Assembly (NCBI GenBank): GCA_945905745.1
Contig: CAMDQF010000031.1
Span: 1-33,148 of the forward strand
Length of the DNA: 33,148 bases
Source of the DNA: Litorilinea aerophila
GTDB taxonomy: Bacteria > Chloroflexota > Anaerolineae > Caldilineales > Caldilineaceae
Direction of reading: 5' to 3'
Made by a program: the position numbers and the translations under genes. Under the pieces are notes generated by a model, which saw nothing but the letters and a program-made list of their open reading frames with translations, had not been told where the DNA came from and made no database searches. How positions within the stretch are numbered: the first letter of the stretch is position 1; the number at the start of each line of letters is the position of its first letter. This document shows positions 14,907 through 24,251 of this stretch, piece by piece.

Positions 14907-15140
14907 ATGGCAAAGAGCACTTTTGAACGTGTGCGTGATATTGTCGCCGAACAGCTCGGCATTGATGAGATTGATGACATCACCATGGAATCCAGCATTA
15001 CAGAAGACCTGGGTGCCGACAGCCTGGACCTGGTAGAACTGATTATGGCGTTCGAAGAGGAGTTCGGCGGCGAGATTACCGACGAGCAGTCCAAGAAGAT
15101 GGCTACAATTGGGGATGTTGTCAAGCATCTCGACGCCTAA
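14907..15140 (+). CDS. acpP: Acyl carrier protein
   Basis: This 77-residue acidic helical-bundle protein carries growing acyl chains in fatty acid synthesis. The phosphopantetheine attachment motif [10 protein letters not shown] is present (Ser about residue 37), and the flanking helices are conserved ([33 protein letters not shown]). ATG 14907 follows AAGGGGA at 14893-14898; the longer open frame from 14658 crosses the promoter and is not coding. It is transcribed alone, with its own promoter and terminator, and is not next to fab genes. Confidence 0.96.
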   Translation: MAKSTFERVRDIVAEQLGIDEIDDITMESSITEDLGADSLDLVELIMAFEEEFGGEITDEQSKKMATIGDVVKHLDA

Positions 15141-15222
15141 GACCCCTGGATTGGTCGATGCTTCCCCGGCACAACTCAGTCGGCGGATGAATATCCACCG
15201 TATACACCAACTGTCCAAAAGG

Positions 15223-15252
15223 GCGAACTGTGATGCAGTTCGCTCTTTTTTT
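15223..15252 (+). terminator. Rho-independent terminator after acpP
   Basis: GCGAACTG (15223-15230), loop TGATG, CAGTTCGC (15236-15243), then an uninterrupted T-run after one C (15244-15252). The stem is perfect. It ends 12 bp before the mobA start codon. Confidence 0.9.
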
Positions 15253-15264
15253 GGAATATTGCCG

Positions 15265-15891
15265 ATGCCATTACCGACGCTCCTACTCAATGCAGGGGGA
15301 GCCAGCCGACGAATGGGCCAGCCCAAAGCCCTGCTTCCCATGCCGGGCAGCGCCACCCCGCTCATTCGCCACATTGCGACCCAATTGCTCCCCTTGGCCG
15401 CGGATTTGCTGGTGATCGCCAATGACCCGGCCATCCTAGAGGCGCTGCATCCCCTGCCAGCCCGCTGGTTAACCGACGCCTATCCTGACAGCGGACCGCT
15501 GGGCGGGCTGATTACCGGGCTGCGAACCTGTGAAGGGTGGTGTATCTGCGTAGCCTGCGATCTGCCCTTTGTCCAGCCTAGGCTTTTTCGCTACCTGCTC
15601 AGCCAGACCAGCCAAGATTGGGATGCAATTGTGCCGAGGATCGGAGAACGCCTGCAACCCTTGCACGCGCTCTATCACCCACGATGTCTGCCGGAAATGG
15701 AAGCAGCCTTGCCGCATGGCAAGCGACGTATGGATAGCTTCTTACCTCAGGTCCGCACGCGTTTCGTACTCAATGAAGAGATGCGGCCTTATGACCCGGA
15801 ACTGCGTTCTTTTATCAATGTGAATACACCAGAAGAGTGGGACGCAATCTCAGGCCAGGCGCACCGTCCACCAGACGGAACCTCTGGCTAG
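15265..15891 (+). CDS. mobA: Molybdenum cofactor guanylyltransferase (MobA-like)
   Basis: This 208-residue nucleotidyltransferase transfers GMP from GTP to molybdopterin to make the bis-MGD cofactor. The N-terminal signature NAGGASRRMGQPKALLP is the GTP-binding loop, followed by the Lys of the same motif, DAYPDSGPLGGLITGL, and the metal-binding VACDLPFVQP. The C-terminus FINVNTPEEWDAI is the usual MobA ending. ATG 15265 begins the family homology, while the frame upstream runs through the acpP terminator. No Shine-Dalgarno is obvious. CTP-type relatives such as MocA are the main alternative. No other molybdenum cofactor gene is in the window. Confidence 0.88.
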   Translation: MPLPTLLLNAGGASRRMGQPKALLPMPGSATPLIRHIATQLLPLAADLLVIANDPAILEALHPLPARWLTDAYPDSGPLGGLITGLRTCEGWCICVACDLPFVQPRLFRYLLSQTSQDWDAIVPRIGERLQPLHALYHPRCLPEMEAALPHGKRRMDSFLPQVRTRFVLNEEMRPYDPELRSFINVNTPEEWDAISGQAHRPPDGTSG

Positions 15892-15915
15892 GCCAAGGCG
15901 TTATCACCAGTTGTT

Positions 15916-16623
15916 ATGACCATCCGTACTTCCACAGAATCCAATTCGATGATCCATCGCCTTTTTGCACTCACCTTCACAGCCATTTTGCTCACCAGCA
16001 TTCTGGGCATGTTCACCTTCTTCTGGCTGGCCTGGCAGATCGACCGTGCCGGTCTGGGCGATCCGCCCCAGCAGACCGATGCGATTGTGATCCTGGGGGC
16101 GCTGGTGCGGGCTGACGGCGAGCCAGGCCGAGACCTCTACAGCCGCACGCGCTGGGCGGTGAATCTCTTCCACGAGCGGGTAGCCCTGGGCGAGAGTCCT
16201 GTTCTGATCACAACCGGCGGCTACACAGCTGACCATCTGAGTGCGGCTGCAGTAGCCCAACGCAAAGCCATCGAATGGGGCGTGCCCGCCGGGCGCATCT
16301 TTCTGGCAGATGGCGGGCAGAACACCGGCGAGGATGCCCAGGCCGCTGCCGCAATAATGGCTGTCCACGGCTGGCGCAGCGCCACCCTCGTCAGCCATCC
16401 CCTCCATCTCTACCGCAGCCATTGGCATTTTGAGCGGGCTGGTATCCCAGAAATCTATACCTACGCCGCGGGCAACCGGGAGCGACTGTCTGGCCCAGCC
16501 CGCGTCTATCTGAGCAGCCGGGAGGCTTTCGGCGTCGTCTGGGCCGCCGCGGACGGATGGGAGCGTTTCGAGCCACTGGGCCGCTTTCTGGAAGCGCTGG
16601 TCTATGGCAGGCGGAGGTTGTAG
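15916..16623 (+). CDS. YdcF/ElyC-family (DUF218) membrane-anchored protein
   Basis: This 235-residue protein has one N-terminal transmembrane helix (about residues 13-38) and a DUF218 domain: TDAIVILGALVRADGEPGRDLYSRTRWAVNLF, TTGGY, AAVAQRKAIEWGVPAGRIFLADGGQNTGEDAQ, and VSHPLHLYRSHWHFERAGI. The conserved acidic and His residues typical of SanA/ElyC/YdcF proteins are present. These proteins are linked to envelope integrity, but their reaction is not established. ATG 15949 is a possible shorter start just before the membrane helix. It starts 24 bp after mobA and may be cotranscribed. Confidence 0.85.
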   Translation: MTIRTSTESNSMIHRLFALTFTAILLTSILGMFTFFWLAWQIDRAGLGDPPQQTDAIVILGALVRADGEPGRDLYSRTRWAVNLFHERVALGESPVLITTGGYTADHLSAAAVAQRKAIEWGVPAGRIFLADGGQNTGEDAQAAAAIMAVHGWRSATLVSHPLHLYRSHWHFERAGIPEIYTYAAGNRERLSGPARVYLSSREAFGVVWAAADGWERFEPLGRFLEALVYGRRRL

Positions 16624-16628
16624 AGATT

Positions 16629-16712
16629 GGGGACTGGGGAACAGGGACTGGGGACTGGGAAGCAGTTATCAGTCACCAGTCCCCAATCCCCAATCTCCAA
16701 TCCCCATTCCCC
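16629..16712. repeat. Heptanucleotide tandem repeat (STRR-like) forming a palindrome
   Basis: Twelve consecutive 7-bp units can be read in register. They begin with GGGGACT, GGGGAAC, AGGGACT and GGGGACT, and change after two central units to their complements AGTCCCC, AATCCCC, AATCTCC, AATCCCC and ATTCCCC. The array lies 5 bp after the YdcF-family stop and directly before a -10 box. Short tandemly repeated heptamers of this composition are known from cyanobacterial genomes. Confidence 0.8.
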
Positions 16713-16720
16713 ACCCCCTG

Positions 16721-16729
16721 TGGTACAAT
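16721..16729 (+). promoter_or_regulatory. Extended -10 promoter of the radical SAM gene (upstream copy)
   Basis: TGGTACAAT is an extended -10 (TGnTAnnnT). Only 6 nt separate it from the ATG at 16736, implying a leaderless transcript. The downstream copy has TGATACAAT at 21521-21529, in the same position relative to the intact gene. No -35 box is recognisable in either. Confidence 0.65.
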
Positions 16730-16735
16730 GGGTGC

Positions 16736-17141
16736 ATGGCAAAACGACAAAATAACCGAACCCAACGAAGTTCCCAGCGTGATCCCAAAAAGGGCCGGGT
16801 TGACCCGCGCCCGACACTAAACGAAGAAGGCGCAATCATCAAAGATTGGGGCGGCAAGCTGCCCATCGCCCTCTCCTTCCCCAATACCTACTATGTGGGG
16901 ATGAGCAGCCTGGCTTTCCAGATTCTCTACAGCCGCTTCAACGCGGAGGAGGATGTGGTCTGCGAGCGCATCTTCTGGGAAAAGGGCGGCGAGGCCGCGG
17001 GCAAGCAGTTGCTTTCCCTGGAAAACGAGCGCCCCGCCGAGGAGTTTGACCTCTGGGCCTTTACCATCTCCTACGAGATGGACTATTTCAATGTCGTGGA
17101 GATGCCACGCCAGGCCAATCTGCCCCCCTGGCCGCGGACCG
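16736..17141 (+). pseudogene. Truncated 5' copy of the TIGR03960-type radical SAM gene
   Basis: The first 128 or so codons match the intact gene at 21536, ending at NVVEMPRQANLPP. A one-base shorter C-run then shifts the frame, and homology stops at 17141. The iron-sulfur motif and everything after the N-terminal B12-binding part are missing. Of eight substitutions against the intact copy, seven are synonymous (the exception is Pro for Leu in VVEM-x-RQ). The copies therefore seem to have diverged as functional alleles before this one was cut. The start codon and promoter are intact. Confidence 0.9.
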
Positions 17142-18323
17142 GCGGCGGCGATCCTCGGTCTGGCGCAGTGGGCCAGCGGCGGCCTGGAGGCGGCCTATCG
17201 CGCGCTGGCCGATGCTATGGCTGGTTTTCAGAAGGCCGGCAACCTGCATTTCGCCCTGAGTGTCACCTCTGGCCTGGCGGATATTCGGACGGTGCAAGGT
17301 CGTCTGTACGAGTCCATCCAGTACCATACACAGGCCCTGCAGCTTGCGCTGGCGCAGGGCGAACCCCTGATCCGCGGTACGGCGAACCTCTATCTGGGGT
17401 TGAGCGAGTTATATCACGAGCAGGGTCAGATACCAGTCGCCCTGCAGCATCTGTTACGCACCGAGGAGCTGGGCGAGCAAGCTGCATTACCCGATTGGCG
17501 TTATCGCCTGTGCCGTGTCCAGGCGCGCTTTAAGGAGAGCCAGGGCGACTGGGCCGGCGCGCTCGCCCTGCTCGATACGGCAAAGGGCCACTATACCAGG
17601 GGACGCATACCAGATGTGCGTCCCCTGGCAGCCTTGCAGGCGCGCCTGTGGTTGGCCCAGGGGCGCTTGCGCGACGCCCTGCGCTGGGTGCAGGAAGCGG
17701 GCTTGGCAGTTGACGATGAACTGAGCTTTCTGCGCGAGTGCGAGCATATTACGCTGGCGCGGGTGCTGATCGCCAACCAAGCCCTGCCCGAGGCCCTGCG
17801 ACTTTTGGTTCGCCTCCTGCAGGCCGCAGAAGAGGGGGAGCGGATGGGGAGCGTCATCGAAATCCTTGTGCTGCTGGCCCTTGCCCACGCCGCGCAGGGC
17901 GACATGCCGTCTGCCCTCGTCGCGCTGGAACGTGCATTGAGATTAGCTGAGCCGGAAGGCTACATCTGCATCTTTGTGGACGAAGGCCCATCTATGGCGG
18001 CATTGATGAGCGAGGCAGAAAAACAAGGTATCACCCCGAATTATGTTCGTCAGTTACGTGCAGCCTTTGGGCAGGCCGAAGACAAAACACCCGTCGCGCA
18101 GGATTTTCTCGCAGCGCGGGCTGTTGCTATCGAGCCACTGAGCGAACGTAAACGTGAGGTACTCAAGCTGCTCGCGACCGAATTGAACGGCCCGGAAATT
18201 GCCCACGAACTGACGGTCTCCCTGAACACCATGCGTACCCACACCAAAAACATTTACGAAAAGCTGGGCGTGAACAACCGTCGGGCAGCCGTGCGCCGTG
18301 CCGCGGAACTCGATTTGTTGTAA
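17142..18323 (+). pseudogene. LuxR/MalT-type transcriptional regulator, N-terminally truncated
   Basis: The frame is open from the repeat junction at 17142 to the TAA at 18323. It encodes a run of TPR/MalT-like helical repeats (AYRALADAMAGFQKAGNLHFALS, YHTQALQLALAQGEPLIRGTANLYLG) and a C-terminal LuxR helix-turn-helix (PLSERKREVLKLLATELNGPEIAHELTVSLNTMRTHTKNIYEKLGVNNRRAAVRRA). Members of this family are usually 800-950 residues with an N-terminal STAND ATPase; here about 390 residues remain and the ATPase is lost. The frame does not match that of the radical SAM fragment upstream, so a fusion product is unlikely. An internal start could still give a DNA-binding fragment. Confidence 0.85.
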
Positions 18324-18357
18324 CAAACACCCAATCACCAACCCTAACCATGCTTAC

Positions 18358-18402
18358 AGCCCTGGCTGGTAGCTCAACATGGCTGCCAGCCAGGGCTTTT
18401 TT
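18358..18402 (+). terminator. Rho-independent terminator after the LuxR fragment
   Basis: AGCCCTGGCTGG (18358-18369) pairs perfectly with CCAGCCAGGGCT (18386-18397), followed by six T residues (18397-18402). The loop of 16 nt contains the extra complementarity AGC/GCT. Confidence 0.9.
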
Positions 18403-18698
18403 ACTTCCTTCAGCGCATTCCGCGATTCACAAATCACCACATCTATTGATCTCCCTCGCCACATCCGGCCCCAGAAATCACCACAACAATCACCATAAGT
18501 AGTGATGACACCTCACCACATGGATTGGTATGCTATGCCCGGCACGAAACGAAGGCAACAATAATACGAGGACAGTAAGTTTTTCGGTAGCATAAATGAC
18601 TCTGTGACAGACCCTATGACTCTATGGTCGATCACATTCGGTACAAGGTACTGTCGAATCAATGAAACTCATCAAGCTCGTTCAGAAAGAGGCGTAAA
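18403..18698 (+). promoter_or_regulatory. Intergenic region with repeated ATCACCA motifs, probable control region of the DUF4386 operon
   Basis: No gene is visible here. AATCACCA occurs near 18432, 18475 and 18488, and CTCACCAC near 18514. The third copy is part of ATCACCATAAGTAGTGAT, an imperfect palindrome. These could be operator sites for the LuxR-type regulator whose gene fragment lies upstream, but no MalT box is clear. I find no convincing -35/-10 pair. AGAGG at about 18685 serves the next gene. Confidence 0.35.
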
Positions 18699-19403
18699 AT
18701 GAATTCAATCCTAAAAACTGCAAGAATTACCGGGATATTGATCCTGATTATGGCTGTCATCGCACCCTTCGGCATGTTGTATGTTCCCTCCACGCTGATT
18801 GTGCCCGGCGATGCGACAACCACAGCCACGAATGTGATGGCTTCTGAATCGCTCTTCCGCCTTGCCATTGTGAGCGATTCAGTCGTCTTTTTGATTGAAA
18901 TCGCGCTGTGCGCACTGCTCTACGTGCTACTCAAACCGGTCAGCAAGACCCTTGCCCTGGTTGCTACGTTTGCCCGGCTGGCCATGACCATTCTGCAGGG
19001 CATCAACCTGCTCAATCATTTTTTCGCGCTGCTGCTTTTGAGCGGTGCTGGCTACTTGACCGTATTCGCACCAGACCAGTTACACGCGCTCGTTCTGCTT
19101 TTTCTTAATGCGCATGAATCTGTGGTGCTGATTTGGGGATTGGCGTTTGCTCTTCATCTCCTTGTCTCCGGGTATTTGGTCTACAAGTCGGGCTATCTGC
19201 CCAAGTGGGTGGGCGACTTGTTGATCATTGCTGCTTTGTGCTATTTCATCCAGAGTTTTGGGAATATCCTTTTCCCCCAATACAAAGAGCTATTTGCCAC
19301 GATTGGTCTTCTTTCGATCGTTGAAATTGCCTTACCCTTGTGGCTTTTGATCAAGGGTGTAGACACCGCAGAGTGGGCAAAACGTACCCTTGCCTCTGCC
19401 TGA
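18699..19403 (+). CDS. DUF4386-family membrane protein
   Basis: This 234-residue protein has about six hydrophobic helices (ITGILILIMAVIAPFGMLYVP, VVFLIEIALCALLYVLLKPV, GLAFALHLLVSGYLVYKSGYLPKWVG, LLIIAALCYFIQSFGNILFP). The YLVYKSGYLPKWVG stretch is characteristic of DUF4386, whose function is unknown. AGAGG is placed about 10 nt before the ATG. In related genomes it often sits beside MalT-like LuxR genes, as here; this is recalled rather than checked. It begins a three-gene same-strand set with the SDR and MDR genes, and its base composition is less GC-rich than the flanking regions. Confidence 0.85.
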   Translation: MNSILKTARITGILILIMAVIAPFGMLYVPSTLIVPGDATTTATNVMASESLFRLAIVSDSVVFLIEIALCALLYVLLKPVSKTLALVATFARLAMTILQGINLLNHFFALLLLSGAGYLTVFAPDQLHALVLLFLNAHESVVLIWGLAFALHLLVSGYLVYKSGYLPKWVGDLLIIAALCYFIQSFGNILFPQYKELFATIGLLSIVEIALPLWLLIKGVDTAEWAKRTLASA

Positions 19404-19455
19404 TCGGCACTTTACAGAAACTCATTCAACGATTCGAGCCAGTAGCGGAGAAACT

Positions 19456-20313
19456 ATGTCAAACATGCAAGGGAAGGTCTGCCTGATCACAGGCGGAACC
19501 AATGGGATCGGGAGGATCGCAGCGCAAGAACTCGCCCGCATGGGCACAACTGTCGTAATTGTCGGGCGCAGTGCCGAGAAAACCGCTCAAGTTGTCGCGC
19601 AAATCCGCGCGGCAACCGGAAACCAAAACGTGGACGCTCTGTTGGCGGATTTGTCGTCACAGCAAGAGATCAGGCGGCTGGCGGGCGAATTCAAAAGCAG
19701 GTATGCGCGGCTTGATATTCTGCTCAATAACGCGGGTGCCGTGTTTATGCAGCGTCAAGTCAGTGTGGATGGCATCGAAATGACTTTTGCAGTCAATCAC
19801 CTTGCCTATTTCCTGCTGACCAATCTGCTTCTGGACACGATCAAAGCCAGTGCGCCAGCCCGAATTATCAACGTTTCGTCAAATGCCCATTCACGCGCCA
19901 AGATTGAGTTCGACAACCTGCAGGGCGAGCGATCCTTTTCGCCCGCTGCCTATGGAAATTCCAAATTGGCGAACATTCTGTTCACCATCGAACTGGCCCG
20001 CCGCTTGGAAGGAACCGGCGTCACGGTGAATAGCTTGCATCCCGGATTTGTGAACACGGGGTTCGGCAAAAACAACAGCGGATTCCTTTTCAAAATCCTC
20101 GCAGCCGTTGTACCGCTCATCGCGCGTTCACCCGAAAAGGGAGCAGAAACGTCGATTTACCTCGCCTCGTCACCCGCTGTTCAGAACGTTACGGGAAAGT
20201 ATTTCGTGGATTCGCAAGTGGCACAAGCCGCGCCACAAGCCGCAGATACCACCGTCGCCAGAAAACTGTGGGACATAAGTGCCGCAATGGTTCAACTGAC
20301 CGATGGTCAATAG
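19456..20313 (+). CDS. Short-chain dehydrogenase/reductase (retinol dehydrogenase-like)
   Basis: This 285-residue classical SDR has the nucleotide-binding motif GGTNGIG (about residues 13-19), DLSS after the second strand, NNAG, the catalytic Ser in INVSSNAH, and YxxxK in AAYGNSKLANILF, followed by HPGFVNTGFG. The motif set and the SKLAN sequence are typical of retinol dehydrogenase/WWOX-like oxidoreductases that use NADP(H). The substrate is unknown. GGAG 5 nt before ATG 19456 decides the start against the open frame from 19390. It lies 52 bp after the DUF4386 gene and 143 bp before the MDR gene, which suggests a shared transcript. Confidence 0.92.
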   Translation: MSNMQGKVCLITGGTNGIGRIAAQELARMGTTVVIVGRSAEKTAQVVAQIRAATGNQNVDALLADLSSQQEIRRLAGEFKSRYARLDILLNNAGAVFMQRQVSVDGIEMTFAVNHLAYFLLTNLLLDTIKASAPARIINVSSNAHSRAKIEFDNLQGERSFSPAAYGNSKLANILFTIELARRLEGTGVTVNSLHPGFVNTGFGKNNSGFLFKILAAVVPLIARSPEKGAETSIYLASSPAVQNVTGKYFVDSQVAQAAPQAADTTVARKLWDISAAMVQLTDGQ

Positions 20314-20456
20314 ACCGCAACTGGTGGCGCAACCAATTGACGTGCCGGAGACTTAATCAGTGGTCCGCCGTCTGTCGCCCGCGGTCTATCGAGTATTTTG
20401 ATGCCATCCACACAATCGATCCCGCCATCTTTTTTTGAAATCACAAGGATACGCAA

Positions 20457-21437
20457 ATGAAAGCAATTGTATGCACAAAATACGGGCCACCGGATGTTCT
20501 TCAACTCAAAGTGGTGGAAAAACCCATGCCCACAGATGACGAGGTACTGATACAAGTTCATGCGGTGGGCGTAAACGCGGCTGACCACCATCTACTGAGT
20601 GGGATGATTCCCCGCATGATGGGTTTTGGGGTTCTCAAACCAAACGACAAGATACTCGGCGCTGACGTTGCCGGGCGGGTGGCAGCGGTTGGCAGAAACG
20701 TCAAGCAGTTTCAGCAGGGTGATGAGGTATTCGGGGACATCTCCGGCTCCGGGTGGGGCGGTTTTGCCGAGTATGTCTGTGTTCGTGAAAATGTTTTGGT
20801 GTCGAAACCGGCCAATCTAACCTTCGAGCAAGCCGCGGCGGTACCCATGGCGGCCGTCACCGCCCTGCAAGGGCTGCGCGACAAAGGGCGGATTAAGCCA
20901 GGGCAAAAAGTCTTGATCAATGGCGCGTCTGGTGGTGTGGGTACCTTTGCGGTACAGATTGCCAAAGCCTTCGGGGCGGAGGTCACGGCGGTGTGCAGCA
21001 CAAGAAACCTGGAGATGGTGCGTGCGCTTGGGGCGGATCACATTATTGACTACACGCAAACAGATTTCACCCAAAATGGGCAGAGCTATGATCTGATTCT
21101 TGCGGCCAACGGATTTCATTCGCTTGCAGATTACAAGCGTGCATTAAGTCCCCAGGGCATCTATGTCATGACCGGCGGCTCTGGGGCGCAAATGTTCCAG
21201 GCAATACTTTTCGGGCCATTGGTATCAATGACCGGGAGCAAGAAAATGGGCAACCTGTTGGCCAGACCAAACCAAAAAGATTTGACTTTTCTGAAAGAGC
21301 TTCTGGAAGCTGGCAAAGTCGTCCCTGTGATCGATCGACGCTACCCGTTACCTGAAGTTGCCGATGCCCTGCGCTACCTTGGCGAAGGCCACGCCAAGGG
21401 AAAAGTTGTCATCACTGTTGGAGCAGAAATTGCCTGA
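20457..21437 (+). CDS. Medium-chain dehydrogenase/reductase, quinone oxidoreductase-like
   Basis: This 326-residue MDR protein has a GroES-like N-terminal domain (MKAIVCTKYGPPDVLQL, VHAVGVNAADHHLLSG, LGADVAGRVAAVG) and a Rossmann domain with NGASGGVGTFAVQIAK (about 150-165), where the AxxGxG-type loop binds NADPH. The cysteine and histidine ligands of zinc alcohol dehydrogenases are absent, so it belongs with the zinc-free QOR/enoyl reductase-like group. AAGGA lies about 9 nt before the ATG. It is the last intact gene of the inserted block; the second direct repeat starts 81 bp after its stop. The natural substrate is unknown. Confidence 0.92.
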   Translation: MKAIVCTKYGPPDVLQLKVVEKPMPTDDEVLIQVHAVGVNAADHHLLSGMIPRMMGFGVLKPNDKILGADVAGRVAAVGRNVKQFQQGDEVFGDISGSGWGGFAEYVCVRENVLVSKPANLTFEQAAAVPMAAVTALQGLRDKGRIKPGQKVLINGASGGVGTFAVQIAKAFGAEVTAVCSTRNLEMVRALGADHIIDYTQTDFTQNGQSYDLILAANGFHSLADYKRALSPQGIYVMTGGSGAQMFQAILFGPLVSMTGSKKMGNLLARPNQKDLTFLKELLEAGKVVPVIDRRYPLPEVADALRYLGEGHAKGKVVITVGAEIA

Positions 21438-21535
21438 CAAGATAAGCGGATGGCAATGTGAAAACCTACGCCCAAAAGCAGATTTGTTGATAAGAGCGTC
21501 CCATCTCACATCTCCTTTTGTGATACAATGGGTGC

Positions 21536-23437
<1,902 letters not shown>

Positions 23438-23451
23438 GCGAGGAGATGGCA

Positions 23452-23760
23452 ATGAGCCTAGAACAGCTACAGTCCAGCGCCGCATTATTGGAAAGACTTC
23501 GGAAGGTAAAGCCCGTTGTATTTTCCGATTTTAGCGTCAAAGAGTTCGAGTTATTTGGCTCGTTCGCCAGGGACAGCGTAACGGAAGAGAGCGACATCGA
23601 TCTTTTGGTCACGTTTGGTGATGACGCAACCCTATTTGATCTGGTGCGGTTGAAGTTGTTTCTGGAGGAGTATTTGGATCGGGCTGTTGATCTGGTTCCC
23701 AAAGAAAGCTTGCGTGTGGAACTAAAGGAAAGTGTATTGAGAGAGGCGATTGTCGTATGA
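23452..23760 (+). CDS. mntA: MNT-domain nucleotidyltransferase antitoxin
   Basis: This 102-residue minimal nucleotidyltransferase carries GSFARDSVTEESDIDLLV, the GS-x10-DxD signature, with further Asp in DRAVDLV. In the HEPN/MNT (HepT/MntA) toxin-antitoxin system this enzyme AMPylates the HEPN RNase and blocks it. AGGAG at 23441-23445 sets the start: ATG 23452 is 6 nt away, while ATG 23446 directly touches it. The stop overlaps the ATG of the HEPN gene (ATGA at 23757), so the pair was translationally coupled. The toxin gene is broken while this gene is intact. The symbol denotes the TA antitoxin, not the manganese transporter gene. Confidence 0.88.
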   Translation: MSLEQLQSSAALLERLRKVKPVVFSDFSVKEFELFGSFARDSVTEESDIDLLVTFGDDATLFDLVRLKLFLEEYLDRAVDLVPKESLRVELKESVLREAIVV

Positions 23761-24251
23761 GAGACTACCGCCTCTTTTTGCAGGATATTCTCAGCGCAAT
23801 GGATAGTATTCAAGAGTTTGTTGCCGGAATGACTGTCAACGACTTTATCTGAGATGATAAGACATCCAGCGCGGTGATTCGCAAGTTGGAAATCATCGGC
23901 GAGGCAGTCAAACAGATTCCGTCAACGGTTCGTGAACAATAAGTACCCGAGCAAAAGTTTTCCGGTAATTTGATTCTCTTTTCTGTCCTTCAAAAACCAG
24001 AATTACCCGTATGAACGTGCGAAGTGGCATCGGTTCCGCATTTTTGAATACCAGATCACTTTTGCTCAGGTGTTTACCCAGCGGTGGCGTGGAAAGAAAT
24101 GGCGGGTATGCGGAATGTGCTGATTCATTTTTACTTCGGTGTAAATCTGAAATTGGTCTGGAAAACGATTCAGGAAGATATCCCTTTGGCCCGGCAGCAA
24201 ATCGTGGGAGTTTTGAACGATCTCTCACAAGAGTCTGGTTTCGATGTTTGA
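23757..24251 (+). pseudogene. hepT: HEPN-domain (DUF86/HepT) toxin, disrupted by a MITE and a stop codon
   Basis: The frame begins MRDYRLFLQDILSAMDSIQEF, meets TGA at codon 32 (23850-23852), then continues as DDKTSSAVIRKLEIIGEAVKQIPSTVREQ. At 23940 a stop appears where an inserted element starts. Removing 135 bp (the element plus one TA) joins the codons exactly into [39 protein letters not shown]. This restores the Rx4H catalytic motif of HEPN RNases (RNVLIH). The remainder ends at 24251, overlapping the methylase start. Two independent lesions indicate that the toxin is dead; the nonsense codon would need recoding to be read through. Confidence 0.92.
23942..24074. mobile_element. 133-bp MITE with 16-bp terminal inverted repeats and TA target duplication
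   Basis: The ends AGTACCCGAGCAAAAG (23942-23957) and, on the opposite strand, AACACCTGAGCAAAAG (24059-24074) agree at 13 of 16 positions. TA flanks both sides (23940-23941, 24075-24076), and excision with one TA restores the interrupted HEPN frame. TA targets are typical of IS630/Tc1-mariner transposases, so the element was probably mobilised by one encoded elsewhere. It has no coding capacity. Confidence 0.88.

Noticed and set aside
16604-17533. A radical SAM-LuxR fusion gene
   Set aside because: The radical SAM frame and the LuxR frame differ, and restoring the missing C in the C-run would still not bring them together.
23850-23852. TGA as a selenocysteine or recoded codon in the HEPN gene
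   Set aside because: HEPN toxins have no selenocysteine at this position, no SECIS-like hairpin is seen just after it, and the gene is independently broken by a MITE.
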